Of a DNA stretch of 31,849 nt, positions 6,522-15,900 are shown piece by piece. The position numbers were made by a program, and so were the translations under genes. The notes under the pieces are model-generated. The model did no database searches and was not told where the DNA came from. It was given only the letters and a program-made list of their open reading frames with translations. Position 1 is the stretch's first letter. Every line of letters starts with the position of its first letter. Source of the stretch: a virus; IMG/VR virus record IMGVR_UViG_3300045999_005095, positions 1 to 31,849 of that record; one strand, given 5' to 3'.

Positions 6522-7675
6522 TCCGCCCCCGCAACGTGCATCGACACCAGCCCGCCCTCGGGGCGGTACAGGAACGTCTCCATCGCTCGCCGCGAGCCGA
6601 TGAATCCGTTCTCGGCGTGCCAGTCATCCGGCGGGCAGAGGGCCGGGGCCGTCCTGACGATCACGCCGTCGATTGTTTCGATGGGGCGTTGCCACTCGGC
6701 GGCCTGCGAGTGGTAGTGGCCGGTGTGCCACTCCCGGCAGACAGACTGGCTCCAGTGCCGCGGCTGCTCCAGCGCCATGATCTGGCCCAGTTTCCGCTTG
6801 GCCTTGTGGCCGTGGCAGAAGCCAATCAAGTTTTTGCCGTGTGTCGCGTACTGCCGGCCCGTCCACGCCCCAGACACGGTGACGCGGCCGTCGTTGCGAA
6901 ACCGTTCCGCCAGCACTCGCTGAAAGGCCCAACTCAAGGTTTCGTCGTGGTTTCCGTTGACGACCAAGACGTCTGTCGGCGCCGTCGAGGCCGACCGCTC
7001 GACGATTTCCAGCAGGCAGTCCCAGCCGATCTGGAGCATCTTCTGAAGCCGGCCGTCCCGCTCCAGTTGCGTGCCGGAGGTGGTCTGGCCCCGGGGGTTG
7101 TCGTAGTGCAGTAGATCCCCCAGGAACGCGATCGTTCGGCGGGCCGGCTTCATGGCGTCGCCCACGGCCAGCAACTCGCCCGACGCCTGCCGCACTACTT
7201 TCTCGGCGATGTAGAGATCGTAATTGCTCCCGCCCGTCGTTCCCTGGTAGGCGTAGTTGCCAAAGTGGACGTCGGACACGACCACGACTTGCCAGAGGCC
7301 GCTGCGCTTCGCCGGCTTCGGCACGGCCTTGCGGCGCAGGTCTTTCGTCGCCGCCTTGATCATCGCCTCGACGCACTCGCGGACCCCAGGCCCAGCCTTG
7401 GGCTTGAGGCGAACGAAGACGCGGTGGAGTTCGACGGTCCCGCCACTTCCGTCGCCGCACTCCCACTTGGTCGCTTCAGACGAGGCGACTTCGTATGCCT
7501 GCATATCCGCGCCGATATGCCGCAGGAGGTCTTCGACGGTCTTGATCCGCCGCGAGGTGCTTTTCGCCTCCAGCGTGTCGCCGTCCTGCCGCTGCGTGAC
7601 CTGCTCGGAATCCGCAGCCGGCGTCTCCGCAGGCAGCGTCGAGAGGATCGCAGCCTTCAGCCCCTTTGCAGCCAT
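6518..7675 (-). CDS. Calcineurin-like metallophosphoesterase
   Basis: 385 residues, ATG at 7675 with CAGGAG 7 bases upstream. All five metal-binding blocks of the family are present: SDVHFG (Asp135, His137), FLGDLLHYD (Asp187), VNGNHDE (Asn242-His243), CHGH (His288) and HTGHYHS (His320/His322). Residues 1-125 are an extra N-terminal region with a helical segment and no recognised domain. These enzymes are two-metal phosphodiesterases or phosphatases; phage members are often DNA-processing nucleases related to SbcD/Mre11, but protein or nucleotide phosphatase activity cannot be excluded. It opens the nucleotide-metabolism cassette and its start overlaps the preceding small gene by 19 bases. 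Confidence 0.88.
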   Translation of the reverse strand: MAAKGLKAAILSTLPAETPAADSEQVTQRQDGDTLEAKSTSRRIKTVEDLLRHIGADMQAYEVASSEATKWECGDGSGGTVELHRVFVRLKPKAGPGVRECVEAMIKAATKDLRRKAVPKPAKRSGLWQVVVVSDVHFGNYAYQGTTGGSNYDLYIAEKVVRQASGELLAVGDAMKPARRTIAFLGDLLHYDNPRGQTTSGTQLERDGRLQKMLQIGWDCLLEIVERSASTAPTDVLVVNGNHDETLSWAFQRVLAERFRNDGRVTVSGAWTGRQYATHGKNLIGFCHGHKAKRKLGQIMALEQPRHWSQSVCREWHTGHYHSQAAEWQRPIETIDGVIVRTAPALCPPDDWHAENGFIGSRRAMETFLYRPEGGLVSMHVAGAE

Positions 7676-7992
7676 GCTTCGACTCCTGGGAATCCGATCT
7701 TGCAGATGCCGCGCTCGTTGAGTTGCTTGGCAATCGCCTTCGCGAGCGTGCGTCGCGGTGTCTTGATGGCGCCGGCCCGAAACTGCCGCTTGATCTCGTC
7801 CAGTTCCGCCCTGGCGTCCGGCGCGACGTTGTCGATCCAGTAGCCGATGCCGTGGTAGGTGTCCGGGAGCGTGGCGACGACGGCGTCAAGCAGACTCGTC
7901 GCGGAGGCTCCAGAGGACGCGGGAGATGTCGCGGGCGGCCTCGGTAACGTGTTCTTCGCTGGCCGTGGGGAACGAGACATGGATGCACTCAT
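7657..7992 (-). CDS. Hypothetical small protein, start uncertain
   Basis: The open frame from ATG 7992 gives 111 residues; an ATG at 7980 is also possible. The first 30 residues are low-complexity (Ser/Pro/Ala/Arg) and overlap the coding part of the mini-metallopeptidase, so the true start is probably further in, near SLLDAVVATLPD (around 7893). The conserved-looking part (about 78 residues) contains DAVVATLPDTYHGIGYWIDN and a basic helical C-terminus (AKAIAKQLNERG). I do not recognise the family. It lies between two metal-dependent enzymes and overlaps both. Being sandwiched in a tightly packed operon supports its reality. Confidence 0.5.
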   Translation of the reverse strand: MSASMSRSPRPAKNTLPRPPATSPASSGASATSLLDAVVATLPDTYHGIGYWIDNVAPDARAELDEIKRQFRAGAIKTPRRTLAKAIAKQLNERGICKIGFPGVEAWLQRG

Positions 7993-8170
7993 GCAGGATC
8001 GTCTCCAGGCGGGCGCGGCCCGTGAGCCGCTCGTCGATCAGGATCTTCCGCGGCATCTTCGGGTTCTTCGCATCCGGCAAGTACGCCCACCCGGCCGCCC
8101 TGCCACGCAACCGCGTGAAGCGGAGGAGCCATTTGACGCCGTGGATGGTGAAGTGGTGGTCACCGGGCAT
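7886..8170 (-). CDS. Mini zinc-metallopeptidase-like protein (HExxH)
   Basis: 94 residues from ATG 8170. HECIH (His60, Glu61, His64) lies in a helix after LETIL, and a second helix TEAARDISRVLW offers Glu77 as a third ligand, the arrangement of minimal gluzincins seen in phage genomes. The N-terminal half is beta-like and contains GWAYLPD and KILIDERL, as in SprT/ImmA-like mini-peptidases where a substrate strand precedes the HExxH helix. No secretion signal is visible, so it would act in the cytoplasm or virion. The substrate is unknown. It sits 21 bases downstream of the Cys-motif protein and may act on it or on tail proteins; this is speculation. Confidence 0.7.
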   Translation of the reverse strand: MPGDHHFTIHGVKWLLRFTRLRGRAAGWAYLPDAKNPKMPRKILIDERLTGRARLETILHECIHVSFPTASEEHVTEAARDISRVLWSLRDESA

Positions 8171-8191
8171 ATAGATATGTTGCCATGTTGC

Positions 8192-8575
8192 CTATTGGTT
8201 GTCCACGGCTACTTTGCCTATCTTCTCGCGGGCGCGCCGGCAGGCTTTCCTAACCAGCCACTTCGCCCCAAGTTCGCTCCACGGCAGAATCGTCTGGCGC
8301 TTGGCGAGTCGCTTGGAATGCTCCGTTCGCATGGCCTTGATGATTTCCGGCATCCCCGGCCCCTCGCACCAGTCTGGGCCGTTGGTGTTCATCTTCTTCG
8401 CCATTGCGTTGCACGAGCAGCCGAGCGTGGCGACGATCCCGAGCCAGTCCTTCAGGAGCGCCTTGAGTTCCGTCCCCGGCCCGGTTTCTGGCATATGGGC
8501 CGCTGCCGGCGCGCCGGTGTGGCAGTCGCGGTAGACGGCCTCGCCGTTCTCGTAGGTTTTTTCGACGCAACTCAT
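8192..8575 (-). CDS. Cys-motif small protein, function unknown
   Basis: 127 residues, ATG at 8575, two bases after the stop of the large Cys-rich protein. After GPGTELKALLKDWLGI there is a tight motif GCSCNAMAKKMNTNGPDWC (Cys53, Cys55, Cys70), followed by a helical basic C-terminus (KWLVRKACRRAREK). The CxC...WC spacing suggests a small metal or Fe-S binding knuckle. I recall similar 'PGTELKxLL...GCxCxxxAxxMxxxGxxWC' sequences in phage-related proteins, but cannot confirm this. Adjacent to a protein with 40 N-terminal cysteines, it could assist folding or disulfide handling; only the position supports that idea. Confidence 0.68.
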   Translation of the reverse strand: MSCVEKTYENGEAVYRDCHTGAPAAAHMPETGPGTELKALLKDWLGIVATLGCSCNAMAKKMNTNGPDWCEGPGMPEIIKAMRTEHSKRLAKRQTILPWSELGAKWLVRKACRRAREKIGKVAVDNQ

Positions 8576-8577
8576 GG

Positions 8578-10989
8578 TTATGCAATCGTGAGCGTGGATG
8601 TCGCCGAGTTATAGGTGCCTGTCTTCGTCGTTCCCGTCAGCGTAACGGTCCCGTAACTGTTGACAGTAGGTCCGGCAAGCAGGACATACGCTGCGCCGGA
8701 CGACGGCTCTCCGGAAAACGCCACCGTTAGCGTGTTGCTCGTAAACGTCGCCGAGGTCACGAGGCCGCCGGGATTGGTGATCGGCTCGTTGACGATCACC
8801 GTGCCGCCAGTGATCGACATACTCCCAGTCATGCTGTTTTGGTTGAGCGTCAGCGTGCCGTCTTCATTGACAATGCTGCCCGCGCCAGACAGGTCGGCGA
8901 CTGTGAGCGAGCCGCTGCCGTCCAAGGTCAGCGTCCCTGTGACGGTCAGTTCGTCCAAGGACTGCGACGCAGGCGGGTCGCCCGGTTCCTCCTGCACTGT
9001 GAGCGTGGCGGATGCGGCAGTCACGGCGGTCGCTGGATCAATACCGAATGGCGGACTCCTCACCAAGCGAAGCGTGGTTCCGGCTGAAAGCACTATTCCG
9101 CCGCCGGCCGACAGGACTGTCTCTCCAACAACCGCAGTTCCGTATCGAATAAATACCGTACCGCTCGTAGAGAATGTCCCGTCATAATTCTGCAACATAA
9201 CTGTGCCAGCGAAGCCGTTGGCGCCGATGGTCACGTTATGCGTGGCGGGGGCAAGGTTTGTGGCGCCAGCCCAGCGGTTCTCAAAGTAAACTGTGCCGCC
9301 ATCCGCGGCCACCAGCGTCACATCGCGGCTCATTCGGACATTGCCGCCGGAGAACGTCGCCGTACCGGAAGTGTTGGCGCCGCCGATCAGAACCACCTGC
9401 GCCCCCGCCGATGCCCTCACATCAAAACTTGCAGTCGTATTGACGTTTTGTTCCAAAAGTAGCGCCGCGAACCCCCCTGCCCCTGCGGCCGTGTCCCCGA
9501 TTGCGATCGTACTTCCGACCGCTGCGGCATTTGCGACCTGCATGGTGCCGCCCTTGACGGTCAGCGTGCCAAAGAAGTCCCTGCTGGTGGCGTTCATTCT
9601 CCACAACCCGATGCCTTCTTTGACAACGTTGCAAACGTTGCTGCCAGCGGGGTCGCCGATTCGTCGGATTTCGTTGAGGTGCGTGCTGGAGCCGGCCAGC
9701 GTCAGCGTCCTGTCGCAGTTGCCAGCGTGCGTGACGGCACTCGTCAGCACGAGCGGCCCCATGCCGTCTGCGCGAATCTCGCCGTCGCCTCGCATTACGA
9801 TGTTGGCGTTGCTCGTGTGGCCTGGGCCGTCGTAGGTCATCACCGTCTTGCACTCGTACAGGCAGTTGCCCAGCCAGATTGTGATGTTGTTGCAGCCAGA
9901 GAACTTCAGCGTCTCAAGGTCGGTCGCCAGTTGATCCCAGCACACCTTGATCTTGAGGTCTTGGAAGTTGGAGCCGCACGGCACCGGCTCGACGTTGAAT
10001 GCGTCCCAGCACAACGGAAACACAATCGTCTCGCGGACGCACCGATCGTATGGCGTCGGGATATACAACTCGCCGTGAACGCGGACGGCTGAACTAGATT
10101 CAAGTTCCACCCGCACCCAAACCGTATCGCTGATCGGCGGCATCCGCTTAGTGCGTGGCTGGTAGAATGTCAGGCCAGCGGCCTTGCTGGTTTTTTCTTC
10201 GCAGCAGCAGGCGTCAAACGGCGGTCGGCAACGAGCGTCCTGCGGAAACCCCGGCTCCGTGCATCCAAGGCACTCCGTCGTTCCTACGCCCTGGAACTCG
10301 CCGCCGACTCCGTCGCAGTTCGCCTTCGTTGTCGGCGACGACTCGTGCAGGACGTAGCCGTTTTCCTCGTCATAGACGCAACACGCCCCCACGCATGTGG
10401 CTTCGTCGCAACTGTTGCCCACGCCGCGAATGAGCGGCGCAGGACACGTCTGCTGGTCAATGACTTCACACGATTCCCCATCTGGGTCACAGCACGGCAC
10501 CGGACACCCGCGATCACAGCAGCCGCCAAGAACCTCACCGGCGCATTCGGAAGGCTTCTTGTTCTGGCAGTTGCCGTTTTCGCAGCACCGGCCCGGACAC
10601 TCCCCCCACTGGTCGCGAAACACAATGCCGTCGCACGCTGGGCAGCACAAAGACGCCGCGACGTTTTCGGCGCCCTCAATGCCGCCGTTCTGCGCGGGGT
10701 CCATGAACTCCGGAGGCACGCACCCGCAGCACTGATCGACCCCGTCACCCCACCGCAGGAACGTCCAACCCTCCTCGCATGGTGCGTCGGGGTCGTTCTC
10801 TGGACTCCACAGTTCGTCGCCGCAGCAGTACCCAGGCTCCGTCTTCCACTCGTCGTTGCAGCACTCGCCCTCGTCGCAGTGGCACTCTCCGTTGCAGCAA
10901 GTGCCGCCACGAACGCACTCGCACCAGAACCGAAATGTTTTGACAATCAGGCCGTTGAACACGGCCAACGCGCCGTTGATTACGAACAT
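8578..10989 (-). CDS. Cys-rich beta-repeat surface protein, probable tail-tip adhesin
   Basis: 803 residues, ATG at 10989 overlapping the previous gene by 10 bases. Residues 23-263 hold 40 cysteines (about 17%), with around ten CC doublets. Repeats such as VGACCVYDEENG...GGEFQGVGTTECLGC match the GACC...C...GGxFxGxGTxC...C pattern I associate with planctomycete secreted proteins. Residues about 270-390 form a linker domain (KVCWDQLATDLETLKFSGCNNITIW). From about 395 to the end, short Gly/Thr-rich repeats (GTLTVKGGTMQVAN, GTLTLDGSGSLTV, GSMSITGGTVIV) resemble passenger-type beta-helix (PATR-like) units. There is no signal peptide. Placement just after the tail-tip genes supports a receptor-binding or host-adhesion role, which is inferred. 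Confidence 0.82.
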   Translation of the reverse strand: MFVINGALAVFNGLIVKTFRFWCECVRGGTCCNGECHCDEGECCNDEWKTEPGYCCGDELWSPENDPDAPCEEGWTFLRWGDGVDQCCGCVPPEFMDPAQNGGIEGAENVAASLCCPACDGIVFRDQWGECPGRCCENGNCQNKKPSECAGEVLGGCCDRGCPVPCCDPDGESCEVIDQQTCPAPLIRGVGNSCDEATCVGACCVYDEENGYVLHESSPTTKANCDGVGGEFQGVGTTECLGCTEPGFPQDARCRPPFDACCCEEKTSKAAGLTFYQPRTKRMPPISDTVWVRVELESSSAVRVHGELYIPTPYDRCVRETIVFPLCWDAFNVEPVPCGSNFQDLKIKVCWDQLATDLETLKFSGCNNITIWLGNCLYECKTVMTYDGPGHTSNANIVMRGDGEIRADGMGPLVLTSAVTHAGNCDRTLTLAGSSTHLNEIRRIGDPAGSNVCNVVKEGIGLWRMNATSRDFFGTLTVKGGTMQVANAAAVGSTIAIGDTAAGAGGFAALLLEQNVNTTASFDVRASAGAQVVLIGGANTSGTATFSGGNVRMSRDVTLVAADGGTVYFENRWAGATNLAPATHNVTIGANGFAGTVMLQNYDGTFSTSGTVFIRYGTAVVGETVLSAGGGIVLSAGTTLRLVRSPPFGIDPATAVTAASATLTVQEEPGDPPASQSLDELTVTGTLTLDGSGSLTVADLSGAGSIVNEDGTLTLNQNSMTGSMSITGGTVIVNEPITNPGGLVTSATFTSNTLTVAFSGEPSSGAAYVLLAGPTVNSYGTVTLTGTTKTGTYNSATSTLTIA

Positions 10990-11483
10990 GCGGTTTCTGT
11001 CGATATGGGCAGCGAGAGCGTCGCCGTCTCGCCGGGGTAGGGAATCCAGGTCAGGATGCGCGTGAACTCGATGGCGGCCGTGGTCATAGTGACGGAGACG
11101 AACACGGCTGTCTCGTGGTGCTGGACGTTGAGGAGATGCCAGTCGGCCGTGGCTCCGGCTGGTTCAAGAGAAGAAACCTTGCCGATGTAGGCAACCTGTT
11201 CGTCGCAGGCGTCGCCAATTGTAAACAACTGGTTCGTGGCGACGACGGTGTTCGGGGTCGAAGTCACGCCCTGAAACGTCAGGGTCTTGGTCTCGTTGAT
11301 CGTCCACGAGCCGGTGAAGGTGCAGGCGCGGATCTGCTTTCCAGAAGACGCAGCCGGCATTTCCTCAAACCGCGTCGGAATCCGGGACGTACCGTTCTGG
11401 TACGGCGTCGAGTCGACCCGCTTCACCACGCTGATGATGCGGTCGGTCAATACCGGGCCAAACGTGTTGCCCTTCTCGGCCAT
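10980..11483 (-). CDS. Tail-associated hypothetical protein
   Basis: 167 residues, ATG at 11483 sharing a base with the upstream stop (TGATG). The sequence is beta-rich without membrane or signal segments (ACTFTGSWTINETKTLTFQ, VFVSVTMTTAAIEFTRILTWIP). It lies between a 350-residue tail-tip candidate and the Cys-rich adhesin, so it is probably a minor tail or tip protein. I recognise no family. Two cysteines near the centre and one near the end are unlikely to form a motif. Coupled translation with both neighbours suggests a fixed stoichiometry. Confidence 0.6.
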   Translation of the reverse strand: MAEKGNTFGPVLTDRIISVVKRVDSTPYQNGTSRIPTRFEEMPAASSGKQIRACTFTGSWTINETKTLTFQGVTSTPNTVVATNQLFTIGDACDEQVAYIGKVSSLEPAGATADWHLLNVQHHETAVFVSVTMTTAAIEFTRILTWIPYPGETATLSLPISTETACS

Positions 11484-12535
11484 CAGACAATGTCCTGGAT
11501 GCGAACGCCCATGTTCACGAAGTTATTGCCGAATGGAATCGCCCCTTGCGTGATGTATTTCTTCGTCAGCACGCCGTTGGCCTGGACGTCACGCGGGGTT
11601 CCGTCGAGGTTGAGGGCGACGGGCAACGCAGACGGCCGCTGCATAAACCTCTTGCCGTTGAGGCTCGCAATCGGAATTACCGCCCGCACTTTCTTGTTGG
11701 CCGTGTTTTCTGTGAGCGCGAACGGAACGACCACCTCGCCGTCAACGTGCTGCAGGTTCAGCCCCTCGTTGTATACATTTGCGCCGTTGAGATTCTTGTT
11801 GATGATGTTGAAGCCCTCGATCACCACTCGTTTCCACCATCCGTCGTATGGATTGATCGCAAACTCATATGTTCTGGTGAAGCCTCTGTAGATCAGCGTT
11901 CCGAACGCTTCCACGGTCGGGCGGACGTTCACACCGCGCAGCATACAAGTGTACGGGGCAACATCCATGCCAAGGAACGTAAGCCGGTCGGAGTTGATAA
12001 ATCCAGACTCCGTAAGCCGACTTGTGGGATAGTTGTCGAACTGCTCAATGGAAATCGTCAGCATGGACGAGAAGTTCGTAACGCCGTCGTACCTGTCTTT
12101 TACGGGATTGACAGCCGGCGCAAACTGAGGCTGGACGGGGTTGCCGTCCTCGTCTTCGATCTCTGCCCATTGCGTTGCCGGCGTCTCGACGAGACTTGAC
12201 GAAATCGAGAACTTGGCTGGGCGAATGTCAGGCGGCTGGTTGTTTGGGTCGTTTGCGGTGCTGCTTCCAGGCGTTGCGCGGTAGGTCGCCGTCACGACGC
12301 GCACGACACGAGACTCGCCCTCGGCTCGCTCCGAGAACGATACGCACGGGAGCGTGCTGTTGACGGGGTGCATATCCCCGATCTTCACGCCGATCGCAGA
12401 CTGGATGTCGTAGCCCTCGGACGGCGAGTTCAGGATGATTCTGAACGTCCGCACCGAGACGTCCGCAACGGCGCCGCCGTCAGCCGATCGCTCGTTAGAC
12501 CCGCCGGAGGTGATTTCCTTGACTAACTTTGGCAT
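11483..12535 (-). CDS. Probable tail-tip/baseplate structural protein
   Basis: 350 residues, ATG at 12535 with GGAGGG 6 bases upstream. It is a mixed alpha/beta sequence with an N-terminal DVSVRTFRIILNSPSEGYDIQ segment and a long beta-rich C-terminal half (GTLIYRGFTRTYEFAINPYDGWW, VRAVIPIASLNGKRFM). Position, two genes after the tape measure, is where distal-tail and tail-tip hub proteins usually lie, but no distal-tail motif is recognisable. The role is positional. The family may be specific to phages of this host group. Confidence 0.62.
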   Translation of the reverse strand: MPKLVKEITSGGSNERSADGGAVADVSVRTFRIILNSPSEGYDIQSAIGVKIGDMHPVNSTLPCVSFSERAEGESRVVRVVTATYRATPGSSTANDPNNQPPDIRPAKFSISSSLVETPATQWAEIEDEDGNPVQPQFAPAVNPVKDRYDGVTNFSSMLTISIEQFDNYPTSRLTESGFINSDRLTFLGMDVAPYTCMLRGVNVRPTVEAFGTLIYRGFTRTYEFAINPYDGWWKRVVIEGFNIINKNLNGANVYNEGLNLQHVDGEVVVPFALTENTANKKVRAVIPIASLNGKRFMQRPSALPVALNLDGTPRDVQANGVLTKKYITQGAIPFGNNFVNMGVRIQDIV

Positions 12536-12537
12536 CT

Positions 12538-12906
12538 TCAGCCCTCCGTGATGTCTACCCGCAGCCTCGTGCCGGCCGCGCCAACCGCGGAGTAGTTAGT
12601 GCCGGCCGCCATCCGAAAGACCTGCGGCTCGCCGGCGCGCAGCGTGCAGAACGGCGCGAACGATCCGCCCGCCGTGATACCGATCTGGGCCGTGGACGAG
12701 GTGGCCGTGGATAGGTTTCGCAGGAAAGCCAAGCCGACGCTCGACAGGTTGGCCGTTGGGATAGAGACTGCGTTCGTCGTGAGCGTGAGCGTGAGCGACT
12801 GCAGTCCAACGCTGTTCATGGTGGCCGTGATGTTCGACACCGCCACCTGATTGACGAGGTTCTCTTTGTTGACGGTCAGAACGATTCCGTAAGAAATATC
12901 TGGCAT
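12538..12906 (-). CDS. Small beta-rich tail protein
   Basis: 122 residues, ATG at 12906 with AGGGGG about 5 bases upstream and only 2 bases after the tape measure stop. The composition is Thr/Ser/Ala/Val-rich with alternating strands (ATMNSVGLQSLTLTLTTNAVS) and a C-terminal RAGEPQVFRMAAG...RLRVDITEG. This form, VxA-rich strands ending in a hydrophobic 'RVDI' strand, is common among small phage tail and decoration proteins. No enzymatic motif is present. Likely a tail-surface or tail-tip component; family not recognised. Confidence 0.6.
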   Translation of the reverse strand: MPDISYGIVLTVNKENLVNQVAVSNITATMNSVGLQSLTLTLTTNAVSIPTANLSSVGLAFLRNLSTATSSTAQIGITAGGSFAPFCTLRAGEPQVFRMAAGTNYSAVGAAGTRLRVDITEG

Positions 12907-12908
12907 GA

Positions 12909-15900
12909 TTACCCCCTGATTTCGACGATGGCGTTTTGGTCTTGCTTGCGCAGTTCATCGAGCGACTGCTGCAGAATCTCTGTCTGCTTCTGCAGTTCGA
13001 TGAGATTGACGTCACGATTCGGGTCGTCGCCGCGGAGCAAGCGGTTGAGTTCCCGCTGGCCGTCCATGGTGTTGGCGTCGGCGACATTGAGCGCCGCCCG
13101 CGACGGCCCCTGAAGCAGCGCGTTGAGCCGCTCCTCGCGGAATCCCATCACGAGCGGCGCAACCTGCTGCGCCCTCTCAAGTGCCAACTGGTTCATCTTT
13201 TCGTTCCGCATGGCCTGCGGTGCGTTGATGCGATTCATTTCAGCGACAAGATCCCGTGCCTGCTGGGCGGACTCCCTGGCCGCCCGCTGGGCTGGAGTCA
13301 TCGCCAGTTCGCGGCCGCGGTCCTCGGCAGACTGCCGCTGCTCGATCCTTGTGCTGTTGTCCCTGGCCGCACGAACGGACGGCGATTCCTCGATCTGACG
13401 GTCTACCTGATCCTGGAGGCGCCGCCGTTCTTCGATGAGGCGCTGCCTGTCTTGCGGCGTGCCGGCCCCGGAGGCCAACTGCTCGTCGATCTCGCGGAGC
13501 CGCTTGAACGTCTGGTTGAGAGGGTTGTTGGCATCTTGCGCAAGCCGCTCAAGGCGGTCTCGCTCGCTGGCGACGGCCTCTTCCACCTTTCTGTTGGCGG
13601 CTCTCTGCTCCTCGACGTTCTGCCTTGCGCGATCCCTGTCTGCCTGCGTCGGCAGTGCCGCGCCGCGGCCTGGGGCAAGTCCTCGCCGGCGGACGTCGTC
13701 GTCGCGCTGCTGCGCTGCCTGCAGATTGCTCTCGGCCTCGGCCGTGGCGCGGGCAAGGGCTTCCGTAAACCGCTTCAGGCCAAGCGTGGCGGCCTCGATC
13801 GCTTTCATCTCCTCATTGATGGCCGCGATCTCTCGGTCTGCGCGCCTGCGAACGAAGACGCTATCTGGCCGCGCGGAAACTTCCGAATCCACCTTCGCCC
13901 TTCTGGCGTCAAGTTCCCTGATCCGGCGAGCAAGTATGCCCTGGTCTGCGCCAGCGGCCTGAAGATTTGCCTCTGCCCGCTGCCTTCTCGCATCCAGAGT
14001 CGACTGTGGGTCAAGGATCCGGCGCTGCTCCAGTTCGCTGGCCTGGGCCTGGGCTAGCAACCTCTGCTCCCTGCTTCGCTCGATGCGCGCTCTTGCTTTG
14101 CTTACTCGCTCGTCGCGAAGCGCGGCGTCCTCTTGCGTCAGGCCGCTTTCGGCAAAGTCTTTCTGCGCGGAGCGAATCTCGTTTTGCGCAGAGTCGATCT
14201 CTTCGGCGAGACTGTCGAGAAGCCCCTGGAGGGAAATCGCGGTGGGTACGCTAGATTTGATTGCGTCGGCTACCTGCCTCTGCGACTCTTCGATGGCAAT
14301 GGCAGCGGCGTTCGCCGACTTGAAGATGTTCTGAATTGCCTTGTCTGCCTGCAGGCTCGCCGGAAGCCGCAGCGACTCAAGCAGCGACGTCAGCGCCGTA
14401 ACATCTTCTCTCGCATTCGTTATTTCGACTGCGTCGCCGGTAAAGAAGTCGAGGGCGCCGATATTGCGGGAGGCGGTTTTCTGCCGCTCTCTGATTCTCT
14501 GCTCAACAATACGCGACAGCGCGAGCGGATCTGATCCGGCGGCGTCGAGTTCCCTTGCCGCGCGATCTCTCCTTGCCGCTGCCTCTCTTCTGGCCTGCTC
14601 ATCAACCAGACGCACCGGGAACAGCCCGCCCTTTTCTTCAGAGAGCCTTGCGAACTCATTGTCTCGGATGCCTTCGATGACTGACTTGCGAACCGCATCT
14701 GCGGAAGGCGCGGCGGCGCCAACCCTAGCACGGATTGCGGCGCGTTCCTTTCGGCGAGATTCCTCGATTTCCCGCAGGATCGCTACACGCTGGCCGCCGT
14801 CAGAGGTGGCGTCAAGACGCTTTCTAAGACCCGCTTGCGTCGCTCGCTCGCTCTGTACCTGCGGATCGAGGAACGAAACGCGCTCCTCGCGGAGTTCTTT
14901 TTGCTTCCTGTCTATGTCGGCGAGTTCTTTTGTGAATGCCCTCGTAGACTGCCCAGCCGAAGAAAACGCCTTGCGGGCAATGGAGTCGCCGAGCGACTCA
15001 AACGCTTGCGCAAGACCCTCGACAAGCGACTTCTGCCGGGACAGGGAGTCATTCAGGGCTTTCGCCTTGTCGTCAGCCAACTCCGAGCCGGTTGCATACT
15101 TAAGGATCGACGTAATGACCTGACCGCCGATTACGGCCGACAGGCCGAGGAACAAGCCGGTCGTTGCCGAGAGTCCCGGAATCAGGCCGGACTGGCCAAG
15201 CAGCAATCCGAGTTGCGTGATGTTGTTGCCTACCGCGCGGAGTTTGTATTCCAGGCCGCCCGTCGCCGAGATGAGGTCATCAATCGCGAAAAGCCCCTGC
15301 TGAAACGCCAACTGCGCCACGGCGGCGCCGCCAACGCCGAACGAGCCGCGGTTCTTCAGGTTTCGCTCCGCAATGGCCCTGACCCTGTCGACGCCCATTC
15401 CCGCAGAGCCGTCGGCTCGCGACGAGTCAGCCACTGTGTTCAAAAATGCGTCGCTGCGCTTTCTAGCCGCGAATTCGACGGCTTTCCTGGCGCGATTTCT
15501 GCTCTCCTCACTCTTGAACTGGCCGTCGGCTATTTTCTGCTGCTTTATGGCGAGTTTTTCAAAGAACGCCAAGTCGCGCTCGATGGCCTGCTCGACCGAT
15601 CGGCGGCCCACAGTGTTTCCGGACTCAAAGTTGCCGGCCAGTTGCCGGCCAGTTGCGATAAAACTCGCAGCGCGCTCAAGGTCTGTTCCGAGTTTATCGC
15701 TGCGGCTTCCGGAGATGGTCAGGAACTGGTCAAACCTCTTGCGGGCAGTTTCGGCAGACTTGAGTTTCGATTCAAACTTGTCGATCACCGGCAGCAGCGA
15801 CTCAAGTTTTGCCTTGTAGTTATCAAGCCCCAGCGTGCCGCCGGCGGTCGTTTTGGCATCAAACGCGGAGTCAAGAGTGGCGTTGGCGTCTGCGGCCAGT

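Noticed and set aside
15630-15657. Tandem 11-base repeat (GTTGCCGGCCA) within the tape measure gene
   Set aside because: Only about two and a half copies, inside an intact reading frame; most likely a chance or slippage repeat without function.
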